Origin: Murimonas intestini
GTDB taxonomy: Bacteria > Bacillota > Clostridia > Lachnospirales > Lachnospiraceae
Reading direction: 5' to 3'
Length of the DNA stretch: 64,000 bases
Assembly: GCA_003148945.1 (NCBI GenBank)
Contig: QGGY01000008.1
Location: 1-64,000 of the forward strand
Part shown: positions 7,507-15,939 of the stretch, piece by piece
Layout: every line of letters begins with the position of its first letter
How positions within the stretch are numbered: the stretch's first letter is position 1
Translations under genes and position numbers: made by a program
Notes under the pieces: model-generated
What the model saw: the letters and a program-made list of their open reading frames with translations, nothing else
The model's database searches: none
Told to the model about the DNA's origin: nothing

Positions 7507-8925
7507 TTATCTGATGCAAAGTGCATCGCCCATGACACATCTTCTGATCTTAGTAAAGTTCTTCGTTGATGTCAGGCCTTCACCTGTACGGCTGCAGATC
7601 GTAAAGGTCGGATATCCTTCCCCGCCGAATCCCAGAGCTGCATAAGACGGAGCATTCTTTACAAAGATTGCCGTGTCGATTGCTTTTCCGAATTTTGTCA
7701 GATTGTTGACATTTGTAGAGTGCATATGAGCGGAATGCCTGTTCCCATGTTCCAGTTCGACTGCAACTGCGATTCCTTCATCTACATTCTTCACCCTCAC
7801 AATACCAAGGATAGGCATCATCAGCTCTTCCCAGATAAGCGGGTTTGTCTTCTCACCTTCAAAGATGATGCAGCGGATCTCATCGCCCACAGCTACGCCT
7901 ATTTTCTCCAGAAGGACCTTGGCGCTGCGGCCAACACATTTCCTGTTCAGAGTCCTCTTTCCATTCTTTTCAATGAAAACTGTCTGGATCAGCTTCTGCA
8001 CTTCTTCTTCGCTGGCATGGTAGCAGCCAACCTGCTCCATATGATAGATAAGCTCGTCCGCTATCATATCCACAGCTACAACTTCCTTCTCCGCTATGCA
8101 GGGCAGGTTGTTGTCAAATGTACATCCGTTGATGATGTCCTCGGCAGCCTTTGGAATATTGGCTGTCTCGTCAACCAGTACAGGCGGATTTCCTGCACCC
8201 GCTCCCATCGCCCTCTTCCCTGAGGAAAGCACGCTGGTAACTACTCCCGGGCCTCCGGTTGCCACTAATAAGCTGACATCTTTATGTTTAAACACAATAT
8301 TGCTTACTTCCATTGTCGGTTCTTTCACCGCAACAGCGATGTTTTCCGGTCCGCCTGATTCCACACTGGCTCTGTTCACCATATCAATGGCCAGATTTGA
8401 AACATTCTTGGCTGACGGATGCGGCATAAATACAACTGTATTTCCAGCTGCGATCATACCGATACTGTTGCAGATGACTGTCTCTGTGGGATTTGTAGAC
8501 GGGCATACGGCCCCGATCACTCCCCACGGTCCCTGCTCAACAAGTGTAAGTCCTCTGTCTCCTGACCAGGCAATAGTTGAAAGATCTTCTGTGCCAGGTG
8601 TCTTCTCAGCCACCAGCTGGTGTTTCAGGATCTTGTGTCCCACATTGCCCATTCCGGTTTCTTCCACTCCCAGTTCCGCAAATAATTTTGCGTTTTCAAG
8701 AGTCTTCCTGCGGATGTTGGAGATGATCTTCTCACGGAATTCAAGCGGCATTGGCTGGATTTCCTTTTGAGCTGCCTTCGCTGCCGCTATGGCATCTTCA
8801 ATATCATCGAATACGCCCAGGAGCTTTTTGTCTGTTCCGGCAGGTTTAGAAGTATCTGAGGCTGTAACCATGTTTTTGAGGACGCTCCGAACAATGTCTT
8901 GAATATCTTGTTCGTTAATAGCCAT
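7507..8925 (-). CDS. CoA-acylating aldehyde dehydrogenase (PduP/EutE type)
   Basis: A 472-residue acylating aldehyde dehydrogenase that oxidises an aldehyde with NAD+ and CoA to acyl-CoA, the central reaction of metabolosomes. Catalytic Cys276 lies in 'NLPCIAEKE', and the cofactor loop is 'VATGGPGVV'. Residues 1-20 form an amphipathic helix ('QDIQDIVRSVLKNMV') followed by a low-complexity linker to about 33, an encapsulation peptide as in PduP. TAAGGAGG precedes the ATG. With the adjacent aldolase its substrate is probably lactaldehyde, giving lactoyl-CoA for PduL; propionaldehyde remains possible. Confidence 0.93.
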   Translation of the reverse strand: MAINEQDIQDIVRSVLKNMVTASDTSKPAGTDKKLLGVFDDIEDAIAAAKAAQKEIQPMPLEFREKIISNIRRKTLENAKLFAELGVEETGMGNVGHKILKHQLVAEKTPGTEDLSTIAWSGDRGLTLVEQGPWGVIGAVCPSTNPTETVICNSIGMIAAGNTVVFMPHPSAKNVSNLAIDMVNRASVESGGPENIAVAVKEPTMEVSNIVFKHKDVSLLVATGGPGVVTSVLSSGKRAMGAGAGNPPVLVDETANIPKAAEDIINGCTFDNNLPCIAEKEVVAVDMIADELIYHMEQVGCYHASEEEVQKLIQTVFIEKNGKRTLNRKCVGRSAKVLLEKIGVAVGDEIRCIIFEGEKTNPLIWEELMMPILGIVRVKNVDEGIAVAVELEHGNRHSAHMHSTNVNNLTKFGKAIDTAIFVKNAPSYAALGFGGEGYPTFTICSRTGEGLTSTKNFTKIRRCVMGDALCIR

Positions 8926-8937
8926 TATGGTGCCTCC

Positions 8938-9747
8938 TTATTTCATCTGGGAAAGGATTTTTCTTGTAACTTCTGCTACAATAGCTTCAACATCTGGTTT
9001 GTCAGCATCTTTGCTTCCGCAGCTGCACTGTCCGTCTGTAGAATGACATCCTTTGCAAGGTCCGTTCAGCTCTGCGCAGATATTTGCCGGATGTTTTCCC
9101 GGAAGTCCCATTTTTCTTCTGATCTCGTACAGCTTAGCGATCTGCTCTTTATCGAATTCCTTCGGTCCGCCAAGCATTTTTGATTTGTATAACAGCTCTG
9201 CATAAAATTCAACAGATTCCATCTTCAGGTAAGCTGCCAGAAGGTCTGTGCTCCATGTAAGCGCTCCGTGATTCTCAAGAAGAACTGCATCATAATACGG
9301 AAGGTATTTTTCAACTGCGTCCGGGATCTCAACTGTAGAAGGTGTGCCGTACTCAGCGATAGGAACGCATCCAAGCGCGATAACAGCTTCCGGCATGATC
9401 GGCTGTGTCAGAGGGATCCCTGCGATTGCAAAGCTTGTTGCAAATGTAGGATGAGCATGTACAACTGCTCCGACATCAGGTCTCTTTTCATAAACTCTCA
9501 TGTGCATCTTGATCTCAGATGAAGGTCTGAAGTTTCCGTTAGCCTGGATCACATTTCCCTTTGCATCTACTTTACAGATATATTCTGGTGTCATAAATCC
9601 TTTTGATACACCGGTTGGTGTGCAAAGGAATTCGTTGTCATTCAGCTTAACAGAAAGGTTTCCGTCGTTAGCAGCTACCATGTTTCTGTCGTAGATTCTT
9701 TTACCAATGTCACACATCAATTTTTTGATTTCATACTCGTTAGCCAT
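8938..9747 (-). CDS. Class II aldolase (FucA/RhaD type) with Cys-rich linker and encapsulation peptide
   Basis: A 269-residue zinc class II aldolase of the L-fuculose-1-phosphate / L-rhamnulose-1-phosphate group, cleaving the sugar phosphate to DHAP and lactaldehyde. Glu78 ('SSEIKMH'), His97 and His99 ('HAHPTFATSFA') and His160 ('LLENHGAL') are the expected catalytic and zinc residues. It is about 50 residues longer than E. coli FucA: residues 222-245 hold five cysteines (224, 231, 234, 241, 243), and residues 250-269 form an amphipathic helix, a C-terminal encapsulation peptide. It is the first gene of the operon, behind a consensus promoter. Which sugar phosphate it uses cannot be told from sequence. 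Confidence 0.9.
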   Translation of the reverse strand: MANEYEIKKLMCDIGKRIYDRNMVAANDGNLSVKLNDNEFLCTPTGVSKGFMTPEYICKVDAKGNVIQANGNFRPSSEIKMHMRVYEKRPDVGAVVHAHPTFATSFAIAGIPLTQPIMPEAVIALGCVPIAEYGTPSTVEIPDAVEKYLPYYDAVLLENHGALTWSTDLLAAYLKMESVEFYAELLYKSKMLGGPKEFDKEQIAKLYEIRRKMGLPGKHPANICAELNGPCKGCHSTDGQCSCGSKDADKPDVEAIVAEVTRKILSQMK

Positions 9748-9801
9748 GAAAAATATCCTCCTTACATGTTTGTTTGTGTTGTTTTATTTTTGGTTTAATT
9801 T

Positions 9802-9830
9802 ATTCTACCACGATTCATCTTAAAAATCAA
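9802..9830 (-). promoter_or_regulatory. Promoter of the metabolosome operon
   Basis: Minus strand: TTGATT (9825-9830), 17-base spacer, TAGAAT (9802-9807), about 55 bases upstream of the aldolase start. No operator or cre site was convincingly recognised, and no regulator gene lies in the locus. Confidence 0.8.
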
Positions 9831-9859
9831 CATATTTCTCAAGATTTTTATAACGCAGA

Positions 9860-9883
9860 AAAGCCTTGAAAACTCAAGGCTTT
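9860..9883 (-). terminator. Terminator downstream of trpA
   Basis: A perfect 10-bp stem AAAGCCTTGA / TCAAGGCTTT with a 4-base loop and a moderately T-rich tail on the minus strand. It separates the trp operon from the metabolosome promoter 30 bases further on. A second GC-rich hairpin (about 9966-9988) lies right after the trpA stop. Confidence 0.7.
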
Positions 9884-9992
9884 AGCGCATTTTAGACGGA
9901 TCGCGGCCATTCCGTACCGGAAAGCCACATAATTCCAACCAATACCAAATTTACCGTATTCCATACCGGGAAGCCCGGACCGGAACCGGGTT

Positions 9993-10790
9993 TTATTTCT
10001 GATTCAGTTCACTTTTAAACGAACCGCAGTACTCCTTCACAGCTTCCGCATCATAGCCGCTCTCTTCCATGAGCCTGATGAAATGTGACCCTACGATAGC
10101 CCCGTCGATGATGTCCTTCATAGGCTCCACATCAGAAGCAGTCCTGATGCCAAAGCCCATCATCACAGGGATCTTTGAAACTGCTTTCACCTCTTCCAGG
10201 TAGCTGATTACATTCTTGTGGAAATCAGCCGCCTGTCCAGTGACACCCATGGATGAAACACAATAAACAAACCCTCTGGCGTCTTCCAGTATCATGGGCA
10301 CTCTTTTCTTTGACACCGGCGATACAAGCTGCACCAGGACCGGCGCGTCAGGCGTATTTCGCAGAGCTTCCTTTATTTCTCCCTGCTCTTCAAAAGGCAG
10401 GTCCGGGATGATCATTCCGTCCACTCCGGCCTGGGTGCATTTTTTCACAAACGCATCCACTCCGTAGTGAAGTATCGTATTGTAATAGAGCATAAACACG
10501 ATGGGGATCTCACATCCCTCATTTCTCACTTCCTCCACCGCCTTAAATATTTTATGTATATTCGTCCCCAGCTGTATAGAACGGTATGAAGCATCCTGGA
10601 TGACAGGCCCGTCCGCCGCCGGATCTGAGAACGGGACGCCCAGTTCAATAACGTCTGTCCCTGCCTCCTCCTGCACCTTTATGATCTCCTTTGTCTTCTC
10701 CATATCCGGAAGACCTGCCGTCATATATGTAATAAAAGCTTTTTCACCCTTTTCCTTAAGGGCAGCCATCGCATTTTCGATTCTGTTCAT
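9993..10790 (-). CDS. trpA: Tryptophan synthase alpha subunit
   Basis: A 265-residue TIM-barrel subunit that cleaves indole-3-glycerol phosphate to indole and glyceraldehyde 3-phosphate and channels indole to TrpB. Catalytic Glu49 and Asp60 are in 'VIELGVPFSDPAADGPVIQ', and the phosphate-binding loops are present ('GFGIRTASD', 'GAIVGSHFI'). The start at 10790 follows GGAGGAG; the frame extends 12 codons further but that part lies upstream of the site. Last gene of the operon, 43 bases after trpB. Confidence 0.95.
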   Translation of the reverse strand: MNRIENAMAALKEKGEKAFITYMTAGLPDMEKTKEIIKVQEEAGTDVIELGVPFSDPAADGPVIQDASYRSIQLGTNIHKIFKAVEEVRNEGCEIPIVFMLYYNTILHYGVDAFVKKCTQAGVDGMIIPDLPFEEQGEIKEALRNTPDAPVLVQLVSPVSKKRVPMILEDARGFVYCVSSMGVTGQAADFHKNVISYLEEVKAVSKIPVMMGFGIRTASDVEPMKDIIDGAIVGSHFIRLMEESGYDAEAVKEYCGSFKSELNQK

Positions 10791-10833
10791 GACATTTCTC
10801 CTCCTGCTTTTGTTTTGCGCCAACATATTCTCC

Positions 10834-12015
10834 TTAATTCAGATAACCCCTGCCTGCCAGATAATCCGCGATGGTGTTCACATCCTTATCTCCTCTGCCG
10901 GACAGGCAGACTATCATGATATCATCTTCCTTCATACTGCCTGCCTTTTTGAACGCATATGCAAGAGCATGGGCGCTCTCAATTGCCGGGATGATCCCTT
11001 CCAGCCTGCACAGCTCCATCAGTGCATCCATAGCCTCCGCATCTGTGATGGATACGTATTTGGCCCTGCCGGAATCCTTCAGATAAGCATGCTCAGGACC
11101 TACTCCCGGATAATCCAGACCTGCGGATATGGAGTGGGCCAGCTGGACGTTCCCGTCATCATCCTGCAGCAGGTAGGAACGCATGCCGTGGAGAGTCCCC
11201 GGCTGTCCCAGCGCCATGGCGCTGGCATGCTTTCCTGTCTCTATCCCCAGTCCGGCAGCCTCCACCCCGATCAGTTCAACACCCCTGTCATCTATAAAAT
11301 CAGCGAACATGCCGATGGAATTAGAGCCTCCGCCCACACATGCCATCACCACATCAGGCAGGCGTCCTTCTTTTTCAAGTATCTGCCTCTTAGATTCCCT
11401 GCTGATCACCCTCTGGAATTCTTTTACCATTTTAGGATAAGGGTACGGGCCCACAGCCGAACCAATAATATAGAAAGTATCCTCCGCCGTCTTTGCCCAG
11501 GTGCGGATGGCTTCATTTGTGGCATCCTTTAAGGTATTGCTGCCTGATCTCACACTGACCACCTTTGCCCCCAGCATCTCCATGCGCATCACATTGAGGG
11601 CCTGGCGTTTGATATCCTCCTCGCCCATGTATACTGTACACTCCATATCAAAGAGTGCCGCTCCTGTAGCCGTTGCGACGCCATGCTGACCGGCCCCTGT
11701 CTCAGCAATCACTTTTTTCTTTCCCATCCTCTTTGCCAGCAGGATCTGTCCGATCACATTATTTATCTTGTGGGCGCCTGTATGGTTCAGATCCTCCCTC
11801 TTCAGATATATTTTAGTGCCGTACTTTCTGCTCAGCCTCTGTGCAAAATACAGCGGTGTCTCACGCCCTACATATTCCTTCAGATAATAATTGTATTCTT
11901 CAATAAATGAGGGATCAGCCATTGCCTCATCAAATGCTTTTTCCAGTTCATCAAGTGTATTCATAAGCGATTCAGATACATACTGACCGCCGAATTTTCC
12001 ATAATACTTATCCAT
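10834..12015 (-). CDS. trpB: Tryptophan synthase beta subunit
   Basis: A 393-residue PLP enzyme joining indole and serine to make tryptophan. PLP lysine is Lys83 in 'HTGAHKINN', and the phosphate-binding loop is '[12 protein letters not shown]'. Length and motifs are those of the standard TrpB1 form that pairs with TrpA. Its start overlaps the end of trpF by 8 bases, implying coupled translation. Confidence 0.97.
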   Translation of the reverse strand: MDKYYGKFGGQYVSESLMNTLDELEKAFDEAMADPSFIEEYNYYLKEYVGRETPLYFAQRLSRKYGTKIYLKREDLNHTGAHKINNVIGQILLAKRMGKKKVIAETGAGQHGVATATGAALFDMECTVYMGEEDIKRQALNVMRMEMLGAKVVSVRSGSNTLKDATNEAIRTWAKTAEDTFYIIGSAVGPYPYPKMVKEFQRVISRESKRQILEKEGRLPDVVMACVGGGSNSIGMFADFIDDRGVELIGVEAAGLGIETGKHASAMALGQPGTLHGMRSYLLQDDDGNVQLAHSISAGLDYPGVGPEHAYLKDSGRAKYVSITDAEAMDALMELCRLEGIIPAIESAHALAYAFKKAGSMKEDDIMIVCLSGRGDKDVNTIADYLAGRGYLN

Positions 12016-12628
12016 ATTGTTTTACCTTCCTCACAAATTCTTTTATCTTTGCAGCGTCTTTTCCGCCATCTGTTTCAACCCCGCTGCTCACATCCACCAC
12101 ATCAGGGTGAAGCGCCTCTATGGCCTGGCATACGTTATCCGCCTTCAGACCGCCTGCGAGGATGAGTTTTTTGCCGCGTCTGTCAAAGTCAGCCAGCGCG
12201 CTCCAGTCAAAGCTTCTGCCGGCACCCGGAACTGCTCCGTCAAGCACATAGCCCGTGATTTTTTCATCATATGCACCAGGCGCAGGAATTTCGCCTCCTG
12301 AAATGTTATAAGCCCTCCATATTGGCAGCCCTGCGGCTTTGGCCACCTCCTCACGCAGTTCTCCGTGTACCTGCAGGATATGGAAATCCATCTGTTCAAT
12401 CAGCTTTAACTGCTCCAAAGTAGGCGATACTGTGACCGCTACCCTCTGTATCTCGCGGGGTACATACCTCAGTATCTGCCAGGCATTCGCCACAGTATTA
12501 TTGCGTCTGCTCTTCTCATAAAACAAAACAAGGCCTGTATAGTCCGCCCCGCTTTTATAGAGCAGGGAAGCTTCCTTTGTGCTGGTCAGACCGCATATTT
12601 TAACTTTTACCAAACTTTCATCCTTCAT
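12008..12628 (-). CDS. trpF: Phosphoribosylanthranilate isomerase
   Basis: A 206-residue TIM-barrel enzyme that isomerises phosphoribosylanthranilate to CdRP. The active-site cysteine is in 'VKICGLT' near the N-terminus and the aspartate region in '[10 protein letters not shown]'; the phosphate loop is '[10 protein letters not shown]', with 'VDVSSGVET' near the end. It overlaps trpC by 11 bases and trpB by 8 bases. Confidence 0.94.
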   Translation of the reverse strand: MKDESLVKVKICGLTSTKEASLLYKSGADYTGLVLFYEKSRRNNTVANAWQILRYVPREIQRVAVTVSPTLEQLKLIEQMDFHILQVHGELREEVAKAAGLPIWRAYNISGGEIPAPGAYDEKITGYVLDGAVPGAGRSFDWSALADFDRRGKKLILAGGLKADNVCQAIEALHPDVVDVSSGVETDGGKDAAKIKEFVRKVKQYG

Positions 12629-13409
12629 GTCCCAAATATATCTCCTTCCACCTTGTGGCCAGGTTCCCGGGATTTACCGATTCCATAAACGCCCTCCCGA
12701 TCAGCAGGGCATCAACATGGCATTCCTTCAGATAAAGAATGTCCCCATCCTCACCCACTCCGCTTTCAGAAACAAGAAGCCTGCCCTCCGGCACCATCTT
12801 GGAAAGCCTTCCTGTCGTCTCCAGGGAGATAGTAAAATCCTTCAGATTCCTGTTGTTGATTCCTATAATATCCACATCCAGTTTCAGCGCCCTCTCCATT
12901 TCACACTCATCGTGCACCTCCGTAAGCACATCCAGCCCCAGCGTATGCGCCAGGTCATAGAAGCGCCTCAGCTGACTGTCATCCAGAATGGCCGCTATGA
13001 GCAGGACCGCGTCAGCCCCGATGACCTTTGCCTCATAGATCTGATATTCATCTATCACAAAATCCTTCCTCAGGATGGGCAGCGGGGAAATCCTCCTTAT
13101 CTGCTTTAAATAATCCACATTTCCAAGGAAATGATCCTCCTCCGTTAAACAAGATACCGCGTCCACTGAAGCGTTGTACTGGCCGATCCTGTCGGTGAGC
13201 TCTATCTTCTGCTCAATGACGCCCATGCTGGGGGAGGCCTTTTTAAATTCTCCGATGATAGAAAGCCCCGGCTTTCTTATGGCCTCCCGGAAGCTTACAG
13301 GCTTTCTGGTGCAGGCCAGCGCTTCCTCTTTCATCCTCTGAGGGCTGACAAGGGCTTTATGTTCCGGCAGCCTCTTCCTTTTATCTTGCACAATCTCATC
13401 TAATATCAT
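12618..13409 (-). CDS. trpC: Indole-3-glycerol phosphate synthase
   Basis: A 263-residue TIM-barrel enzyme that closes the indole ring from CdRP with loss of CO2. Family motifs 'GEFKKASPSMG', 'LRKDFVIDEYQIYEA', 'GINNRNLKDF', 'VSESGV' and 'ALLIGRAFM' are intact. It begins only 18 bases after the trpG stop, exactly where trpD would be expected in the common clostridial order. Confidence 0.96.
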   Translation of the reverse strand: MILDEIVQDKRKRLPEHKALVSPQRMKEEALACTRKPVSFREAIRKPGLSIIGEFKKASPSMGVIEQKIELTDRIGQYNASVDAVSCLTEEDHFLGNVDYLKQIRRISPLPILRKDFVIDEYQIYEAKVIGADAVLLIAAILDDSQLRRFYDLAHTLGLDVLTEVHDECEMERALKLDVDIIGINNRNLKDFTISLETTGRLSKMVPEGRLLVSESGVGEDGDILYLKECHVDALLIGRAFMESVNPGNLATRWKEIYLGHEG

Positions 13410-13427
13410 ACAGGTACTCCTTCTATA

Positions 13428-13997
13428 TTATATTATCCCATTCACAAAATTTTCAATGATCCTCTTCCCATGCTCTGTATAAATAGATTCCGGATGAAAC
13501 TGCAGACCCACCACCGGGTAATCTCTGTGCCTCATGGCCATGATCTCTCCATCCTCTGTCCTGGCCAGGATCTTAAGTTCTTCCGGGAGTCCCTCAGCCT
13601 GGACAGCAAGGGAATGATATCTGGCTGCCTTTATAGGTGTGTCTATTCCCGTAAACACACTCGTCATATCGTGACAGATCTCTGACTGCTTTCCATGGAA
13701 CAGTTCCTTTGCGTAGGAAACTTTCCCGCCCAGGGCTTCACCGATGCACTGGTGTCCCAGGCAGATGCCCAGGATCGGCAATTCCCTGTAAAAACGCCTT
13801 ACCACTTCCATACAGATTCCCGCTTCCTTAGGGCTTTTAGGACCGGGGGAGAGAATGATTTTTTCCGGCGCCATTTCTTCTATCTCTTCAATTGTGATCA
13901 TGTCATTCCGGGCAACTTTGATATCATCATTAAAAGTGCCTGCGTATTGATAGAGGTTGTAAGTAAATGAATCGTAGTTGTCAATTAATAATATCAT
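13428..13997 (-). CDS. trpG: Anthranilate synthase glutamine amidotransferase subunit
   Basis: A 189-residue class I amidotransferase supplying ammonia to TrpE. The catalytic triad is visible: Cys79 in 'LGICLGHQ', His168 and Glu170 in 'QFHPES'. It is a stand-alone TrpG with no fused TrpD domain (the protein ends 'RIIENFVNGII'). In clostridia such subunits can also serve PabB. Start overlaps the trpE stop by 4 bases. Confidence 0.95.
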   Translation of the reverse strand: MILLIDNYDSFTYNLYQYAGTFNDDIKVARNDMITIEEIEEMAPEKIILSPGPKSPKEAGICMEVVRRFYRELPILGICLGHQCIGEALGGKVSYAKELFHGKQSEICHDMTSVFTGIDTPIKAARYHSLAVQAEGLPEELKILARTEDGEIMAMRHRDYPVVGLQFHPESIYTEHGKRIIENFVNGII

Positions 13998-15403
13998 AAT
14001 TTCTCCTCCCTTTCCAGTGTCTTGGCAAGCGCCATCACCTTATTGCAGCACTCCTGATATTCCTTCTCAGGCACTGAATCTGCCACAATGCCGGCGCCAG
14101 CCTGCAGATAGACAAGTTCGCCCTTCTTTATCATAGTGCGGATGGTAATGCACAGGTCCATATTGCCGTTGAAGTCAATATATCCCGTAGCCCCGCCGTA
14201 CAGCCCTCTCCTCATATCCTCCAGCTCATCAATGATTTCCATTGCCCTGATCTTGGGCGCCCCGCTGAGAGTCCCCGCAGGCAGAAACGACGCTGCCAGG
14301 TCCAGCGGCTTTATTCCTTTCCTGCATCTGCCTTCCACAAGCGACACGATATGCATCACATGAGAATAATTCTGTACATCCATGAACTGGCTCACCTTGA
14401 CAGTTCCAAACTCTGAGATCCGTCCCATGTCATTTCTGGCAAGGTCTACCAGCATTACGTGCTCTGCCCTCTCCTTCTCGTCTCCCAGAAGCTCTTCTTT
14501 CAGCCTCTCATCCTCTTTCGCATCTGCCCCTCTCGGCCTTGTTCCAGCGATCGGGCATGTATATATTTTATTATCTGTCTTCTTGACCAGCATCTCAGGT
14601 GAGCTGCCGATAACTTCAAATTCTCCGAAATTAAAATAATAAAGATATGGTGAGGGATTTAAGACTCTCAACTCCTTATACAGGTCGATCCCTTTTCTTT
14701 TCGTCTCAAGAGTCCACCGCTGGGACAGCACTGTCTGGAAAATATGCCCTTCCCTGATATAGTGTTTGATCCGCTCCACCTTTTCACCATATTGGCAGGG
14801 TCCGTCTGATTTATTTACAATTATGCCGTCATGCTCCATGCTCCCGCTTCCATCTGTCATATTCACCCTGGCAGTGCTGATCAGCTCCTCCGCCCTTGCA
14901 AGGCCGCTTACACGCCCTTCCTGGCTGTCTTCCTCCAGACAGACTCCCGTGAGCGTTTCTGCCACATGGTCGATCACAATATATTCCTTTGCCAGCATAA
15001 ACTGGACTGTCTCGATCCCTATCTCATCAAAATTATTGTCCGGCAGATCTTCCGTATACCGTATAAAATCATAGCCGAGGCAGCCTACAAGTCCTCCTGT
15101 GAACGCCAGCTCCCCTTCATCTTTTCTTACTTCAAACGAATCATAATATTCTTTCAGAAGGGACAGGGGATTGCCTTCCCTCACCTCTTCACTCCCATCA
15201 GATTTTTTAATAACAAGGCTGTTTCCTTTGGAAGTGATGATTTCCTGTGGTTCTGCGCCAAAAAAAGTGTATCTTCCATTATTTTTATCATAGCTCTCCA
15301 GCAGAAAGCCCTTTTTTCCCTGCGCCAGCCCTTCATACAGTCCCACTGCGGTCTCATTTACAATGCTGACAGTCTTCTTATAAGCTCTGAGTATTCGTTT
15401 CAT
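13994..15403 (-). CDS. trpE: Anthranilate synthase component I
   Basis: A 469-residue chorismate-using enzyme making anthranilate with TrpG. The tryptophan feedback motif 'LLES' is at 34-37, and 'PIAGTRPRG' (threonine and arginine typical of TrpE rather than the 'PIKGT' of PabB) and 'GTLSGAPKIRAMEI' mark the catalytic domain. The ATG follows CAGGAGG. It is first in the operon, directly behind a T-box leader, so the pathway is controlled both by tRNA-Trp charging and by feedback. Confidence 0.96.
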   Translation of the reverse strand: MKRILRAYKKTVSIVNETAVGLYEGLAQGKKGFLLESYDKNNGRYTFFGAEPQEIITSKGNSLVIKKSDGSEEVREGNPLSLLKEYYDSFEVRKDEGELAFTGGLVGCLGYDFIRYTEDLPDNNFDEIGIETVQFMLAKEYIVIDHVAETLTGVCLEEDSQEGRVSGLARAEELISTARVNMTDGSGSMEHDGIIVNKSDGPCQYGEKVERIKHYIREGHIFQTVLSQRWTLETKRKGIDLYKELRVLNPSPYLYYFNFGEFEVIGSSPEMLVKKTDNKIYTCPIAGTRPRGADAKEDERLKEELLGDEKERAEHVMLVDLARNDMGRISEFGTVKVSQFMDVQNYSHVMHIVSLVEGRCRKGIKPLDLAASFLPAGTLSGAPKIRAMEIIDELEDMRRGLYGGATGYIDFNGNMDLCITIRTMIKKGELVYLQAGAGIVADSVPEKEYQECCNKVMALAKTLEREEKL

Positions 15404-15477
15404 AGTGTTCCTCCTGTTTTCTCTTTACTATTAACATCTGCTTTCAGACCAGGGACTTGTTTGGCTGATTAGCTGAA

Positions 15478-15790
15478 CAAAAAAACGCCTCTGGTCTTCT
15501 CTGACCAGGGACGTATATAAACGTGGTGCCACCCTTTTTCCCGATTCTTATCCACTTCCGGTTACAGTACCTGTTCACAGAAACTGTTCCCGCTGTGATA
15601 AAAGCCGGCTCATTTCCAATACGGAGAGCATCCGCTCTCGATATCTTCCCTCTGTAACGTGAGGACACGGCTGCAGCTACTGAAATTTCACCTTGCATCT
15701 CCCAAATCCATTCCTGACAGCTCTCCATGCCGGCTTCCACCATGACCGGCTCTCTGTAATGTACCTTCCGTCAGTACTCCTTTTGTTCTT
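15478..15790 (-). promoter_or_regulatory. T-box leader (tRNA-Trp sensing) of the trp operon
   Basis: Minus-strand leader of about 310 bases. The T-box sequence AGGGTGGCACCACG (15522-15535) pairs with uncharged tRNA acceptor ends. Stem I shows 'AGAGAGCCGG' and 'GGTGGAAGCCGG' blocks and a GAA-TGG-A specifier (TGG at 15708-15710), matching tryptophan. The competing terminator is the CTGGTC/GACCAG hairpin (15491-15508) followed by a T run (15478-15485). Low charged tRNA-Trp should allow read-through into trpE. Confidence 0.93.
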
Positions 15791-15815
15791 AGACTTTAGC
15801 TATTTAATTGGATAA

Positions 15816-15844
15816 ATTCTAGCATAGGAATTTTATGATGTCAA
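15816..15844 (-). promoter_or_regulatory. Promoter of the trp operon
   Basis: Minus strand: perfect TTGACA (15839-15844), 17-base spacer, TAGAAT (15816-15821). Transcription would start about 20 bases before the first T-box stem. Confidence 0.88.
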
Positions 15845-15856
15845 GCAATTTTTTCC

Positions 15857-15884
15857 TTGCATTTTTTTATTTTTCGGTTACAAT
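15857..15884 (+). promoter_or_regulatory. Promoter of the ABC-F gene
   Basis: Plus strand: TTGCAT (15857-15862), 16-base spacer, TACAAT (15879-15884), 55 bases upstream of the start codon and divergent from the trp promoter. Confidence 0.7.
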
Positions 15885-15939
15885 ATAAGGGACTATGCTG
15901 ATAATTACCGATAAGAAACAAAGAAAATGAGGTTGAGAT

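Noticed and set aside
1805-9747. Glycyl radical enzyme or diol dehydratase within the metabolosome operon
   Set aside because: Every gene is accounted for; there is no GxGY-type radical loop, activase or dehydratase subunit.
15444-15743. 99-codon minus-strand frame with two adjacent Trp-containing codons before trpE
   Set aside because: It lies wholly within the T-box leader; the apparent Trp codons are the specifier region and the rest follows conserved leader stems.
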